In this document: positions 24,712 through 33,086 of the stretch, piece after piece
Layout: every line of letters begins with the position of its first letter
Numbering within the stretch: position 1 is the stretch's first letter
NCBI GenBank assembly: GCA_030696525.1
Contig: JAUYSB010000307.1
Span: 1-40,247, forward strand
DNA from: Hydrogenophaga sp.
GTDB lineage: Bacteria; Pseudomonadota; Gammaproteobacteria; Burkholderiales; Burkholderiaceae_C
DNA: 40,247 nt
Direction of reading: 5' to 3'
The notes under the pieces: generated by a model
The model's database searches: none
What the model was told of the DNA's origin: nothing
The model's input: only the letters and a program-made list of their open reading frames with translations
Translations under genes and position numbers: made by a program

Positions 24712-25581
24712 ATGCCCATCACATCCGACACCATCAAGACCGTCACCGCGCAGCTCTACGACCGGGCCTTGCGCGGCATTCCCAAAGACGCCGAACACGC
24801 GCTGCGCCAGGCCAGCGGCACCGAGCGCAACGAGACCGCCCGCCACACCCTGCGGCTGATGCTGGAGAGCGCCGAGGCCGCCGCGAGCCAGCGGCACTTT
24901 GTGTGCTCCGACGCCGGCGTGCCGGTGTACTTCGTGAAGGTCGGCGCGCAGGCCACGTTCGGTGGCCAGGTGCGCCAGGCCATCACCCAGGGTTTTGCCG
25001 AGCTGGTCGCCAGCATCCAGCCGCCGCTGCTGCCACACGTCACCCATCCGCTGACGCTGGAGCGTGGCTACCAGGGCAAGGGCATGCCCATCGTCACCTT
25101 CGACCTGGTGGACGATTGCGACTTCGTCGAGATCATCTGCTCGCCCAAGGCGCTGGGCTCGGGCCGCTGGGCCGCGCTGGAGATCTTCACCCTGCCCGAT
25201 CTGCAGACCATCGAGACCTTTGTGATCGACACCGTGATCAAGGCCGGCGCGCAGCCCTGCCCGCCGGTGGTGATTGGCGTGGGCGTGGGCGGCACCTTCG
25301 ACTACGCCGCCAAGATGGCCAAGGAAGCCACGCTGCGTCCCATCGGCCAGCACCACGCCGAGCCCATGGTGGCCGCCATGGAACAGCGGCTGGCGCAGGC
25401 GGTGAACATGACCGGCTTTGGCCCCATGGGCACCGGTGGCGACAGCACCGCCATGGCGGTCAACGTCGAGTACTGCGCCGGTCACGGTTTCACGCCGGTG
25501 GCGGTGGCCTTCAACTGCTGGATCAACCGCCGCACGCGGGCCCGCCTGCACAACGATGGCCGCGTCGAGGTGCTGGAGTGA
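24712..25581 (+). CDS. Fumarase/tartrate dehydratase-type hydro-lyase, alpha subunit
   Basis: A 289-residue alpha subunit of a class I (Fe-S) hydro-lyase. Likely [4Fe-4S] ligand cysteines lie in VCSDAG, QPCPPVVIGVG and VAFNCW. Family members act on fumarate/malate, tartrate or similar 2-hydroxy dicarboxylates. Being split into alpha and beta genes, and lying among CoA-transferase genes, it more likely handles a pathway intermediate than the TCA cycle. The ATG at 24712 is the family start; a very long open frame upstream is antisense to the caiB genes. The beta subunit follows after 4 bp. Confidence 0.9.
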   Translation: MPITSDTIKTVTAQLYDRALRGIPKDAEHALRQASGTERNETARHTLRLMLESAEAAASQRHFVCSDAGVPVYFVKVGAQATFGGQVRQAITQGFAELVASIQPPLLPHVTHPLTLERGYQGKGMPIVTFDLVDDCDFVEIICSPKALGSGRWAALEIFTLPDLQTIETFVIDTVIKAGAQPCPPVVIGVGVGGTFDYAAKMAKEATLRPIGQHHAEPMVAAMEQRLAQAVNMTGFGPMGTGGDSTAMAVNVEYCAGHGFTPVAVAFNCWINRRTRARLHNDGRVEVLE

Positions 25582-25585
25582 CACC

Positions 25586-26248
25586 ATGAGCCCACGCACC
25601 CACCGCCTCCACTTTCCCTTGAGCCGCAGCGACGCGCTCGGCCTGCGCGCGGGCGACCAGGTGGTGCTCGACGGCGAGATCGTCGTCACCGCCGGCCTGC
25701 CCACGCACCAGCGCCTGTTGCGCTGCCTGGACGGCGAGGAGACGCCTCCGATGGACCTGCACGGCGCGTCGGTGTTCCACCTGGGCAGCTTCAGCCGCGA
25801 GGTCGACGGCCGGCTCGAACTGCTCTACCTCAACCCCACCACCAGCACCCGCTTCAACCCCTACATGCCGCGTCTGCTGCAAGGCTTTGGCTGGCACGCG
25901 GTGGGTGGCAAAGGCGGACTGGACGCCACCTGCGCCCAGGCGCTGCAGGCGGTGGGCGGTGTCTACCTGTCCTTCCTCGGCGGTGGGTGCACGCTGTTGT
26001 CGCGTGCCGTCACCGCCGTGCTGGAAGTGGGCTGGAGCGACATGTTGACCCACTACCGCCTGGTGCGCCTGCGGGTGCAGGGGCTGGGGCCCGCCACGGT
26101 GGCCATCGACGCCCACGGCCGCAGCCTCTATGACGAGGAACACGCCAACGCGCAGCAACAGCGCGAACGCATCCTGGATTGGCTGGCCCAGCAGCGTCAG
26201 GCAACCGGCCCACAGCCAGCCCCCCCACCAACAAAGCTCCCACGATGA
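25586..26248 (+). CDS. Fumarase/tartrate dehydratase-type hydro-lyase, beta subunit
   Basis: A 220-residue beta subunit matching the alpha subunit encoded just upstream. It has the swivelling-domain pattern GLRAGDQVVLDGEIVVTAG near the N-terminus and GGKGGLD...GGVYLSFLGGG in the middle. Its last ~20 residues are Pro/Gln-rich and lie outside the conserved domain. Its stop overlaps the start of the tannase-family gene (ATGA), so the three genes are translationally linked. Confidence 0.9.
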   Translation: MSPRTHRLHFPLSRSDALGLRAGDQVVLDGEIVVTAGLPTHQRLLRCLDGEETPPMDLHGASVFHLGSFSREVDGRLELLYLNPTTSTRFNPYMPRLLQGFGWHAVGGKGGLDATCAQALQAVGGVYLSFLGGGCTLLSRAVTAVLEVGWSDMLTHYRLVRLRVQGLGPATVAIDAHGRSLYDEEHANAQQQRERILDWLAQQRQATGPQPAPPPTKLPR

Positions 26249-27984
26249 CCCAACACGCATTGTTTGCACTCGGCACCACGGCGCTCCTGATGGGCTGCGC
26301 GAGCCAGCCCCGACCGGCGCCTGCGCCCACCGCCATCGCACCCGTGATGGCCTGCGAGCACTTGGCCCAACTGCGCCTGCCGGCCAGCGCCATCGCCCTT
26401 CCCACGCGCGGTGCACGCATCACCTCCGCACAGTCGAAGGCCCCCACCGAAGCCCGCCCCCACCCCAGCAACGGCACCTGGCTGCACGCCTTGCCCGCGT
26501 ACTGCGAGGTGAAGGGCGAAATTGACCCAGTGGACCGCACAGCGCCGGTCATCCAGTTCCAGCTCAACGTGCCGACCGTCTGGAACGGCCGTGCAATGCA
26601 CATTGGCGGTGGTGGCCTGAATGGCAACATTCCGGCCAACCTCGCGGTGGTGGCAGCGTCTGGCAGCCCGGTGAGCGCGGCGATGCCACCTGATGTGCCG
26701 TACCCGCTCACGCGCGGCTATGCCCTGTTTGGTGGGGACTCTGGCCACCAGGGCCCTGCAGGCGAATGGGCGCTCAATGACGAGGCTTGGTTGAACTTCG
26801 CCCATGCGGGATTGAAGAAGACCCGCGATGCCGCCGTGGCCGTGCTGACGCACCTGCACGGCCAGCGGCCTCGCACCACTTACTTCATGGGCACTTCACA
26901 AGGCGGGCGTGAAGCGCTGGAGGTCGCTCAGCGCTACCCGGACGACTACGCCGGCGTGATGGCCAATGTGCCCTTGATCGGCTATTCGGCACACGTGGTG
27001 GCCAAGACGATTTTTGCCACACTCCAGACAGGCGAGGCCTGGATTTCACCCGCAGCGGCGGTACTCATCGCGCAGGAAGTGATGCGCCAATGCGATGCGC
27101 TGGATGGCCTTGAAGACGGCGTCATCAGCCACTACCGGGGCTGCAATGCGCTGTTCGCAGCAGAGCGTGGGGCCACGCCGTATCGGACCATCCGCTGCGT
27201 GGACGGCGCAAGCCCAAGCGCCCCGGCGGGTTCGCCCGCACGCTGTCTGTCAGACGCCCAGATCGCCATGGCGGTGCGTATGCGCAGCCCCACCGCGTTC
27301 GGCTTTCCGCTGGCACATGGGCACACCGCCTTGCCTGCCTACGGCACCGGTCGCGAGCACAGCGGCTGGTTGAACATCACCCCACAACCCAAGGTGGGTG
27401 AACGGCCCAGCCTGGGTCAGCCCGGCACCACGGTGCAATACGGCATTTTGAAAGATCCTGCGCTGAACCTGCTGGACTTTCGCCTGGCGGCCCACCGCGA
27501 GCGCATCCAAGCCGATTCCGAATTGATCGACAGCACCAACCCCGATCTTTCGCGCTTCCTCGGACGCGGTGGCAAGCTGATCATCAAGTCCAGCAGCTCG
27601 GACTACGCCGTGAACCCTCAGATGTTGACCGCGTGGTACGAGGCGGTGGTGGCGCGCCACGGACCCGGCGCGTTGGAACGCCATCTGCGCTACTACGTTC
27701 TACCGAACACGGGGCACGCGGGCGACGGCGCCAGTTTGACCACCGGCAAACCCATCCCCTCGCGCATCGACATGATCAAGCTGCTCACCGACTGGGTAGA
27801 GCATGACCGCGCCCCACCGGACGCGCCGGTCGGCGCCACGATGGACCCCCACCCGCCCTTCACCGTGAGGGCCACCAAGCCGATGTGCCGTTTCCCGCTT
27901 TATCCGAGATACGTCGGCCATGGAAACCCTGACCGCGCCGAAAGCTACGCCTGCCAACATGAAGCAACACCCACCCGGAACTGA
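26245..27984 (+). CDS. Tannase/feruloyl esterase-family lipoprotein
   Basis: A 579-residue esterase-family protein with a lipoprotein signal: MTQHALFALGTTALLMGC, where the lipobox LMGC would anchor it to a membrane. The catalytic Ser lies in GTSQGGREAL, the acid in SSSSDYAVNP and the His in PNTGHAGDG. Family enzymes usually carry a CS-D-HC motif, a disulfide joining the residues next to Ser and His. Here these are Thr and Ala, so the disulfide is lost on both sides together. It may release an aromatic or hydroxy acid from an ester outside the cytoplasm for Bug uptake; this is inference. Confidence 0.88.
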   Translation: MTQHALFALGTTALLMGCASQPRPAPAPTAIAPVMACEHLAQLRLPASAIALPTRGARITSAQSKAPTEARPHPSNGTWLHALPAYCEVKGEIDPVDRTAPVIQFQLNVPTVWNGRAMHIGGGGLNGNIPANLAVVAASGSPVSAAMPPDVPYPLTRGYALFGGDSGHQGPAGEWALNDEAWLNFAHAGLKKTRDAAVAVLTHLHGQRPRTTYFMGTSQGGREALEVAQRYPDDYAGVMANVPLIGYSAHVVAKTIFATLQTGEAWISPAAAVLIAQEVMRQCDALDGLEDGVISHYRGCNALFAAERGATPYRTIRCVDGASPSAPAGSPARCLSDAQIAMAVRMRSPTAFGFPLAHGHTALPAYGTGREHSGWLNITPQPKVGERPSLGQPGTTVQYGILKDPALNLLDFRLAAHRERIQADSELIDSTNPDLSRFLGRGGKLIIKSSSSDYAVNPQMLTAWYEAVVARHGPGALERHLRYYVLPNTGHAGDGASLTTGKPIPSRIDMIKLLTDWVEHDRAPPDAPVGATMDPHPPFTVRATKPMCRFPLYPRYVGHGNPDRAESYACQHEATPTRN

Positions 27985-27991
27985 AAAGACC

Positions 27992-28666
27992 ATGGCAACG
28001 CCCAACGGCTACACCTGCGTCGACGGCGAACGCCTCGACACCGAAACCGCCTACCGACTGCTGGTGGGTTGTGTGGTGCCTCGGCCCGTGGCCTGGATCA
28101 CCTCGGTCAACGGCGACGGCCTGGTCAATGCCGCCCCCTTCAGCTCCTACAACTACGTGGCCACCAGCCCGCCCATGCTGGCGGTCAACATCGCCACGCG
28201 GCCCGGCAGCGGCCTCACCAAAGACACCGCCCGCAACATCGCCCTGACCCGCGAGTTCGTGGTGAACGTGGCCACCGAACACGACATGGACCTCATGCAC
28301 CGCAGTGCCCAGGAGTTCGGCCCCGAGGTCAGCGAGCCCGAGGCCCTGGGCATCCAACTGCTGCCCAGCCGCCATGTGCGGGCGCCGCGCATTGCCAGCG
28401 CACCGGTGCAAATGGAATGCCGGCTCGACCAGATCGTCACCCTGGGGCGCGGCATCAACACGCTGTTCATCGGCGAGGTGGTGGCTTTTCACCTGTCGGA
28501 CGCGGTCTACGACGGCAAGCGCGTGGACTCGGTCGCCATGCGCCCGGTGGCCCGCCTGGGCGGACCGTTCTACGCCGGTCTGGGCGAGATCTTTCACCGC
28601 CCCATGCTGCAAAAGCCCCCGGGTGGAGAGGGCTGGACCGCCACCGATTCCCCTCCACGCGGCTGA
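27992..28666 (+). CDS. Flavin reductase-like (FMN-binding split-barrel) protein
   Basis: A 224-residue flavin reductase-like protein. The FMN-binding region is clear: VVPRPVAWITSVNGDG, NAAPFSSYNYVATSPPML and LTKDTARNI. Members reduce FMN or act as flavin-dependent oxidoreductases. No partner monooxygenase gene is in the window. It starts seven bp after the tannase-family stop; in-frame ATGs further upstream would overlap that gene. The C-terminal ~20 residues are beyond the conserved domain. Confidence 0.85.
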   Translation: MATPNGYTCVDGERLDTETAYRLLVGCVVPRPVAWITSVNGDGLVNAAPFSSYNYVATSPPMLAVNIATRPGSGLTKDTARNIALTREFVVNVATEHDMDLMHRSAQEFGPEVSEPEALGIQLLPSRHVRAPRIASAPVQMECRLDQIVTLGRGINTLFIGEVVAFHLSDAVYDGKRVDSVAMRPVARLGGPFYAGLGEIFHRPMLQKPPGGEGWTATDSPPRG

Positions 28667-28714
28667 CGCACTGTCCAACCGCGCACCTCAACACAACACC
28701 CACAGGAGACACAC

Positions 28715-29698
28715 ATGTTCAAGCCGCCCTACCCCACCACCCGCCGAACACTGCTGGCCTTGGCCGCGCTGTGCGCCCTGCCCTTGGCGCATGCGCAGGC
28801 ACCCTTTCCCTCGCGGCCCATCACCCTGGTCCACCCCTACGCCGCTGGCGGCCCGGCCGACACCATGGCGCGCGCCCTGGCCCAGCAACTGGAAGCCCGG
28901 CTGAAACAGCCGGTGATCGTGGAGGCCAAGGCCGGCGGCGCGGCCACCATAGGCACGGCCTACGTGGCCCGTGCCAGGCCCGACGGCCACACCCTGCTGG
29001 TGGGCACCTCGGCCGGACACGTGGTGACACCGCTCATGCAGCGCATCGCCTACGACGGCATCGGCGACTTTGCCTTCATCGCCGTGGTGGCCAACCAGCC
29101 CAACGTGCTGGTGGTGCACCCCTCGCTGGGGGTGGACCGGCTGGCGGACCTGGTGGCGCTGGCGCGCAAGCAGCCGGGCACGCTGAACTACGCATCGGCG
29201 GGCACGGGCGGCGCCACCCACCTGGGCGCCGAGGCCTTTGCCCAGGCCGCCCAGATCAAGATCACCCACGTGCCCTACAGCGGTGCCGCGCCGGCCCTCA
29301 AAGACCTGCTGGGCGGCCAGGTGCAAATGGGCATGCTCAACCTCGCGGCCACCAAAGCCTTCATCGCCGACGGCAAGCTCAAGGCCCTGGCCTACGGCGG
29401 CGTCAAGCCCACGCCGCTGTTGCCGCAGGTGCCAACCTTGTCGCAAGCCGGCTATGGCGCCACGGCGGCGGCCACCTGGTACACACTGGCCGCGCCCAAG
29501 GGCACGCCCGCCGCCGTCATCGAAACGCTGCGCAAGGCCGTGGCCGAAGCCAACGAAGACCCCGCCTACCTCAAGGTGCTCGACGGCATGGGCGCCGAGC
29601 GGCTGGACCTGTCCCCGGCGGACACCACCGCCTACGTGCAACAGGACAAGACCGCGATGGAGGCCCTGTTGACCCGGCTGGACCTGCTCGCCAAATGA
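28715..29698 (+). CDS. Bug-family binding protein (Bug4)
   Basis: A 327-residue periplasmic Bug/TctC protein. The signal peptide has TTRRTLLALAALCALPLAHA with cleavage before QAPF. Landmarks are VHPYAAGGPADTMAR, EAKAGGAATIGTA, RPDGHTLL and VPYSGAAPA. A strong AGGAG lies seven bp before the ATG. It closes the operator-C unit (fumarase-type alpha and beta, esterase-like, flavin reductase-like, Bug4). The other three Bug proteins of the island differ clearly in sequence, so they probably bind different acids. Confidence 0.93.
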   Translation: MFKPPYPTTRRTLLALAALCALPLAHAQAPFPSRPITLVHPYAAGGPADTMARALAQQLEARLKQPVIVEAKAGGAATIGTAYVARARPDGHTLLVGTSAGHVVTPLMQRIAYDGIGDFAFIAVVANQPNVLVVHPSLGVDRLADLVALARKQPGTLNYASAGTGGATHLGAEAFAQAAQIKITHVPYSGAAPALKDLLGGQVQMGMLNLAATKAFIADGKLKALAYGGVKPTPLLPQVPTLSQAGYGATAAATWYTLAAPKGTPAAVIETLRKAVAEANEDPAYLKVLDGMGAERLDLSPADTTAYVQQDKTAMEALLTRLDLLAK

Positions 29699-29723
29699 GG
29701 CCGGGTCCGTCTTGCGCGGGCAG

Positions 29724-29778
29724 GCATCTCAGCATTGCCTTGCAGCCTATAGCCCCGCAGCGTGATGCGACCTAGAGT
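29724..29778 (+). promoter_or_regulatory. Island operator copy D plus -10 (caiB3 promoter)
   Basis: GCATCTCAGCATTGC (29724-29738) matches the dyad at 12 of 15 positions. A -10-like TAGAGT (29773-29778) follows after 34 bp. The leader to ATG 29812 is about 27 nt, and the -35 position is poor. Confidence 0.5.
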
Positions 29779-29811
29779 CACCAGGCCACACACCGATCCC
29801 TTCACACCACC

Positions 29812-31041
29812 ATGAACACCTCCACCGGCCCCCTGTCCCACGTCAAGGTCCTGGACCTAAGCCGCATCCTGGCGGCCCCGTGGGCGGCCCAGGTCCTGGC
29901 CGATCTCGGCGCCGACGTCGTCAAGGTCGAACGTCCCGGCGCGGGCGACGACACCCGCTCCTGGGGCCCGCCCTTCCTGAAGGGCGCCGACGGCCGCGAC
30001 ACCAAGGAGGCAGGCTACTACCTCGCCGTCAACCGCGGCAAACGCTCCATCACCCTGAGCCTGGACAAACCCGAAGGCCAGCGCATCGTGCGCGAGCTGG
30101 CGCAACACGCCGACATCGTGCTGGAGAACTACAAAGCCGGCACGCTGGCACGCTACGGGCTGGACGAAGCCTCGCTGCGCCAGCTCAACCCACGCCTGAT
30201 CTACTGTTCGGTCACAGGCTTTGGCCAGACCGGCCCGCGCCGCGACCAGCCCGCCTACGATTTCCTGATCCAGGCCATGGGCGGGCTCATGAGCGTGACC
30301 GGCGAAAAGGACGGCAAACCCGGCGCCGGTCCACAAAAGGTGGGCATTCCCATCGTCGACCTGATGACGGGCATGTACACCACCGTGGCGGTGCTGGCCG
30401 CGCTCGCCCGCCGCAACGAAACCGGCGTGGGCGACTACATCGACATCGGCATGCTCGACGTGCAGGTGGCCACCTTGTCCAACCAGGCCATGAACTACCT
30501 GGTGTCGGACAAGGTGCCCACACGCAACGGCAACGCCCACCCCAACATCCAGCCGCAGGACGTGTACGGCTGCACCGACGGCGACGTGATCCTGGTGGTG
30601 GGCAACGACGGCCAGTTCGCCAAGCTCTGCGAGGTGCTGGGCCACAACGAATGGCCGCTGGACGAACGTTTTGCCACCAACGCGCAACGGGTGCGCCACA
30701 TCGCAACGCTGTCGGCCCTGCTGCGCGAAGCCTTCGGGCAAAGGCGGCGCGAGGACGTGATCGCCGCGCTGGACCAGGCCGGTGTGCCGTGTGGCCCCAT
30801 CAACAGCGTGGCCGACGTGTTCAAAGACCCGCAGGTGGTGGCGCGCGGCATGCTCAAACACGTGCCCCACCCCAGCGGCGTGGATGTGCCCCAGGTGGCC
30901 AGCCCCATGCGCTTTGGCCACGCCCAGCTGCAGACGCTGGCGCCACCACCGCTGCTGGGTCAGCACACCGAAACCATCCTGGCCGAGCTGGGCTATGGCC
31001 AAGGCGACATCGAGGCCTTGCAGGCCGCGGGGGTGGTGTGA
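29812..31041 (+). CDS. CaiB/BaiF-family CoA-transferase 3
   Basis: A 409-residue family III CoA-transferase, closest in the window to transferase 1. KVLDLSRILAAPWAAQ, NRGKRSITLSLDK, YCSVTGFGQTGP and the catalytic Asp near residue 150 (PAYDFLIQ) are present. Family members use donors such as succinyl-CoA and act on dicarboxylates, carnitine, formate/oxalate or aromatic succinates. The TGA of this gene and the ATG of the GST gene share one base, so the two are coupled. Confidence 0.94.
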   Translation: MNTSTGPLSHVKVLDLSRILAAPWAAQVLADLGADVVKVERPGAGDDTRSWGPPFLKGADGRDTKEAGYYLAVNRGKRSITLSLDKPEGQRIVRELAQHADIVLENYKAGTLARYGLDEASLRQLNPRLIYCSVTGFGQTGPRRDQPAYDFLIQAMGGLMSVTGEKDGKPGAGPQKVGIPIVDLMTGMYTTVAVLAALARRNETGVGDYIDIGMLDVQVATLSNQAMNYLVSDKVPTRNGNAHPNIQPQDVYGCTDGDVILVVGNDGQFAKLCEVLGHNEWPLDERFATNAQRVRHIATLSALLREAFGQRRREDVIAALDQAGVPCGPINSVADVFKDPQVVARGMLKHVPHPSGVDVPQVASPMRFGHAQLQTLAPPPLLGQHTETILAELGYGQGDIEALQAAGVV

Positions 31042-31649
31042 TGATGCGCTTGCACTGGTCCCCCAAGTCGCCCTATGTGCGCAAGGTCATGGTGTGTGCC
31101 CACGAGCTGGATCTGCTGCCTCAACTGGAGCTGGTGCGCTCAGTCGCTGCCATGCTCAAGCCCAACGAGCGGCTGATGCAGGACAACCCCTTGTCCAAGA
31201 TTCCCACCCTGGTGCTCGACAACGGCTTGGCCCTGTTCGATTCGGGGGTGATCTGCGAGTACCTGGACGACCTGGCCGGTGGTGCGCTGTTCCCCAAGGA
31301 CCCCGGCACCCGCTGGCCGGCGCTGCGCTGGCAGGCCCTGGGCAACGGCCTGCTGGACGCGCTCATCCTGTGGCGCAACGAACGTGAACGCGACGTGCCC
31401 CTCGCGCCGCTGATGGACGCCTTCGCGCTCAAGACCGACGCCTGCCTCCAGCAGTTGGAAAACGAAACAGCGGCCTTGACCGACACCCCGCTGTCCATCG
31501 GCCACATCGCTATCGGCTGTGCCCTGGGTTACATCGACTACCGCTTTGAGAACCTGAACTGGCGCGCCAGCGCACCGCAGCTCGCGGCCTGGCACCACGG
31601 GCTGTGCGAGCGCCCGTCCTTTCAGGCAACGGCGCCGGTGGACGGCTGA
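31041..31649 (+). CDS. Glutathione S-transferase family protein
   Basis: A 202-residue GST. The N-terminal thioredoxin-like domain has SPKSPYVRKVM with a likely catalytic Ser, the cis-Pro motif KIPTLV and the glutathione-gamma-glutamyl motif LFDSGVICEYL. The C-terminal helical domain follows. Two ATG codons in tandem (31041 and 31044) are possible starts. Coupling to caiB3 suggests it acts on a pathway intermediate, for example as an isomerase or in thioether cleavage, but no reaction can be assigned. Confidence 0.9.
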   Translation: MMRLHWSPKSPYVRKVMVCAHELDLLPQLELVRSVAAMLKPNERLMQDNPLSKIPTLVLDNGLALFDSGVICEYLDDLAGGALFPKDPGTRWPALRWQALGNGLLDALILWRNERERDVPLAPLMDAFALKTDACLQQLENETAALTDTPLSIGHIAIGCALGYIDYRFENLNWRASAPQLAAWHHGLCERPSFQATAPVDG

Positions 31650-31658
31650 GCTTGAGCG

Positions 31659-31679
31659 GCAGCGGCACCCCGCCGCTGC
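31659..31679. terminator. Hairpin between convergent genes
   Basis: GCAGCGGC (31659-31666) and GCCGCTGC (31672-31679) form a perfect 8-bp stem with a 5-nt loop between the GST stop and the convergent amidohydrolase stop. No clear U-run follows on either strand, so it is a terminator-like structure rather than a canonical terminator. Confidence 0.45.
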
Positions 31680-31686
31680 GTTGGCG

Positions 31687-32493
31687 TCAGGCGTACAAGG
31701 CGGTCGGGTTGCTTTGAAGCACCTGGTGGACCAGCACTTCGCTGCCGGTCCAGGCCTTGAAGGTGGCCAGCAGATCGGCCGCATCGGGTTCCGGTGCCAC
31801 GCGCAGGTGCGGCCAGTCGCTGCCCCACAACAGGCGCTGGGGGTTGGCCTGCAACAAGGCCTGGTGGAAGGGGCGGCCCCGTTCGAAGTCCGGCACCGCC
31901 AGCAGGTTGCGGTAGGCACAGAGCTTGACCCAGGCCTGCCCACTTTCGACCAGGGACAACAAGGCCCTGAAGCCGGGCTCGTGCACACCCGCGTTCACAT
32001 CAAAACCGCCCATGTGGTCGATGACCACCGGCACCGGCAAGGCGCGCAGGGTGGCGGCGATCCCGGGCAGCGCCAGGTGGTCGGTCCACAGTTCGGCGTG
32101 CAGCCCCGCGTCGGCCAGGCGCGGTGCCAGCGCCAACAAATCGTCCAGCGAGGCGCTGCCGGCGAAATTGGCGCCGGCGGCGCTGCGGTGGCTGAAACGC
32201 AGCGCGCGCACGCCCTGCGCACGCAGCCCGGCCAGGTCCAGCGGCGTGTCCTGGCGCAGCACCACCACGCCGCGCAGCTGGGGGTGAGCGGCCAGCGCAT
32301 GGAACAACAGGCTGAAGTCGTCACCGTAGGCGCTCGGGTGCACCAGCACGCCGCGGTCCAGGCCCAGGCGCTGCAGCAGCGCCAGGTAGGCGGCCTCGGT
32401 GGCCTCGGGCGGGGTGTAACTGCGGTCAGCCGCCAACGGGAAGTGGGCATAGGGCCCGAACAGGTGGGCGTGACAGTCCCAGCCGCCGTTCAT
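31687..32493 (-). CDS. Amidohydrolase family protein, 2-pyrone-4,6-dicarboxylate hydrolase-like
   Basis: A 268-residue TIM-barrel metal-dependent hydrolase. The N-terminal DCHAHLFGP gives the HxH metal motif; VIDHMGGFD and LLWGSDWPH provide further family residues. The best-known relatives (LigI type) open the lactone ring of 2-pyrone-4,6-dicarboxylate. Here it is coupled by a 4-bp overlap to a carboxymuconolactone decarboxylase-family gene, a pairing that suggests lactone or ring-cleavage chemistry. The substrate is not certain. Confidence 0.87.
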   Translation of the reverse strand: MNGGWDCHAHLFGPYAHFPLAADRSYTPPEATEAAYLALLQRLGLDRGVLVHPSAYGDDFSLLFHALAAHPQLRGVVVLRQDTPLDLAGLRAQGVRALRFSHRSAAGANFAGSASLDDLLALAPRLADAGLHAELWTDHLALPGIAATLRALPVPVVIDHMGGFDVNAGVHEPGFRALLSLVESGQAWVKLCAYRNLLAVPDFERGRPFHQALLQANPQRLLWGSDWPHLRVAPEPDAADLLATFKAWTGSEVLVHQVLQSNPTALYA

Positions 32494-33059
32494 GCCGGAC
32501 CCCGCTGTGGCAATGGGAAAGCGGGTGCCGTGCCTTCGGGCAAGGGGATTTCATGGGCGTTGAGCGTCATGGCCACCATGGTGTAGTAGCCCACCAGCGC
32601 GGTGAGCTCGACCACGGTGCGGGCACCGAAACGCGCCAACGCCTGGGCGTAAGTGGCATCGGTCACGGAGTTGAAACGGTTGAGTTCGGTGGCGAACTGG
32701 ATGACCGTGGCCTCGTCCTGGCCAATGCCCTCGGGCATCCGCTGCGCGAGCAAGGCCTCGATGATGGGCGCCTCAATGCCGACCTTCTCTGCCTCGGCGC
32801 GGTGTGCGTACCACTCGAAGGGCGACTCGCAGGCGCGGCCGGTGACCAGAATCGCCAGCTCCGACAGGCGCGGCGTCAGCGTGGTGTTGTAGCGCAGGAA
32901 TTCACCAAGCGCCTGCCAGCGGTCGGCCAGCTCGGGGCTGTGCAGCGCGGCGCGCAGGGGGCCGACGATCTTGCCGCGTCGGCCGGAAACCACCTTGTCG
33001 TGGACACGGCGCTGGTCCTCGTCCATGGTCTCGGGGGTGGGGAATGGAATGCGTGACAT
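32490..33059 (-). CDS. Carboxymuconolactone decarboxylase-family protein
   Basis: A 189-residue protein of the AhpD/CMD helical fold. The core reads ELAILVTGRACESPFEWYAHRAEAEKVG. It has the FEWYAH motif but lacks the CxxC pair of AhpD, so a peroxidase role is unlikely. GAGGAG lies about ten bases before ATG 33059. It heads a two-gene unit with the amidohydrolase, and copy E of the island operator lies upstream. Many proteins of this family have no known reaction. Confidence 0.88.
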   Translation of the reverse strand: MSRIPFPTPETMDEDQRRVHDKVVSGRRGKIVGPLRAALHSPELADRWQALGEFLRYNTTLTPRLSELAILVTGRACESPFEWYAHRAEAEKVGIEAPIIEALLAQRMPEGIGQDEATVIQFATELNRFNSVTDATYAQALARFGARTVVELTALVGYYTMVAMTLNAHEIPLPEGTAPAFPLPQRGPA

Positions 33060-33086
33060 GCTGGCTGTGCTCCTCTTGTGCGGGCG

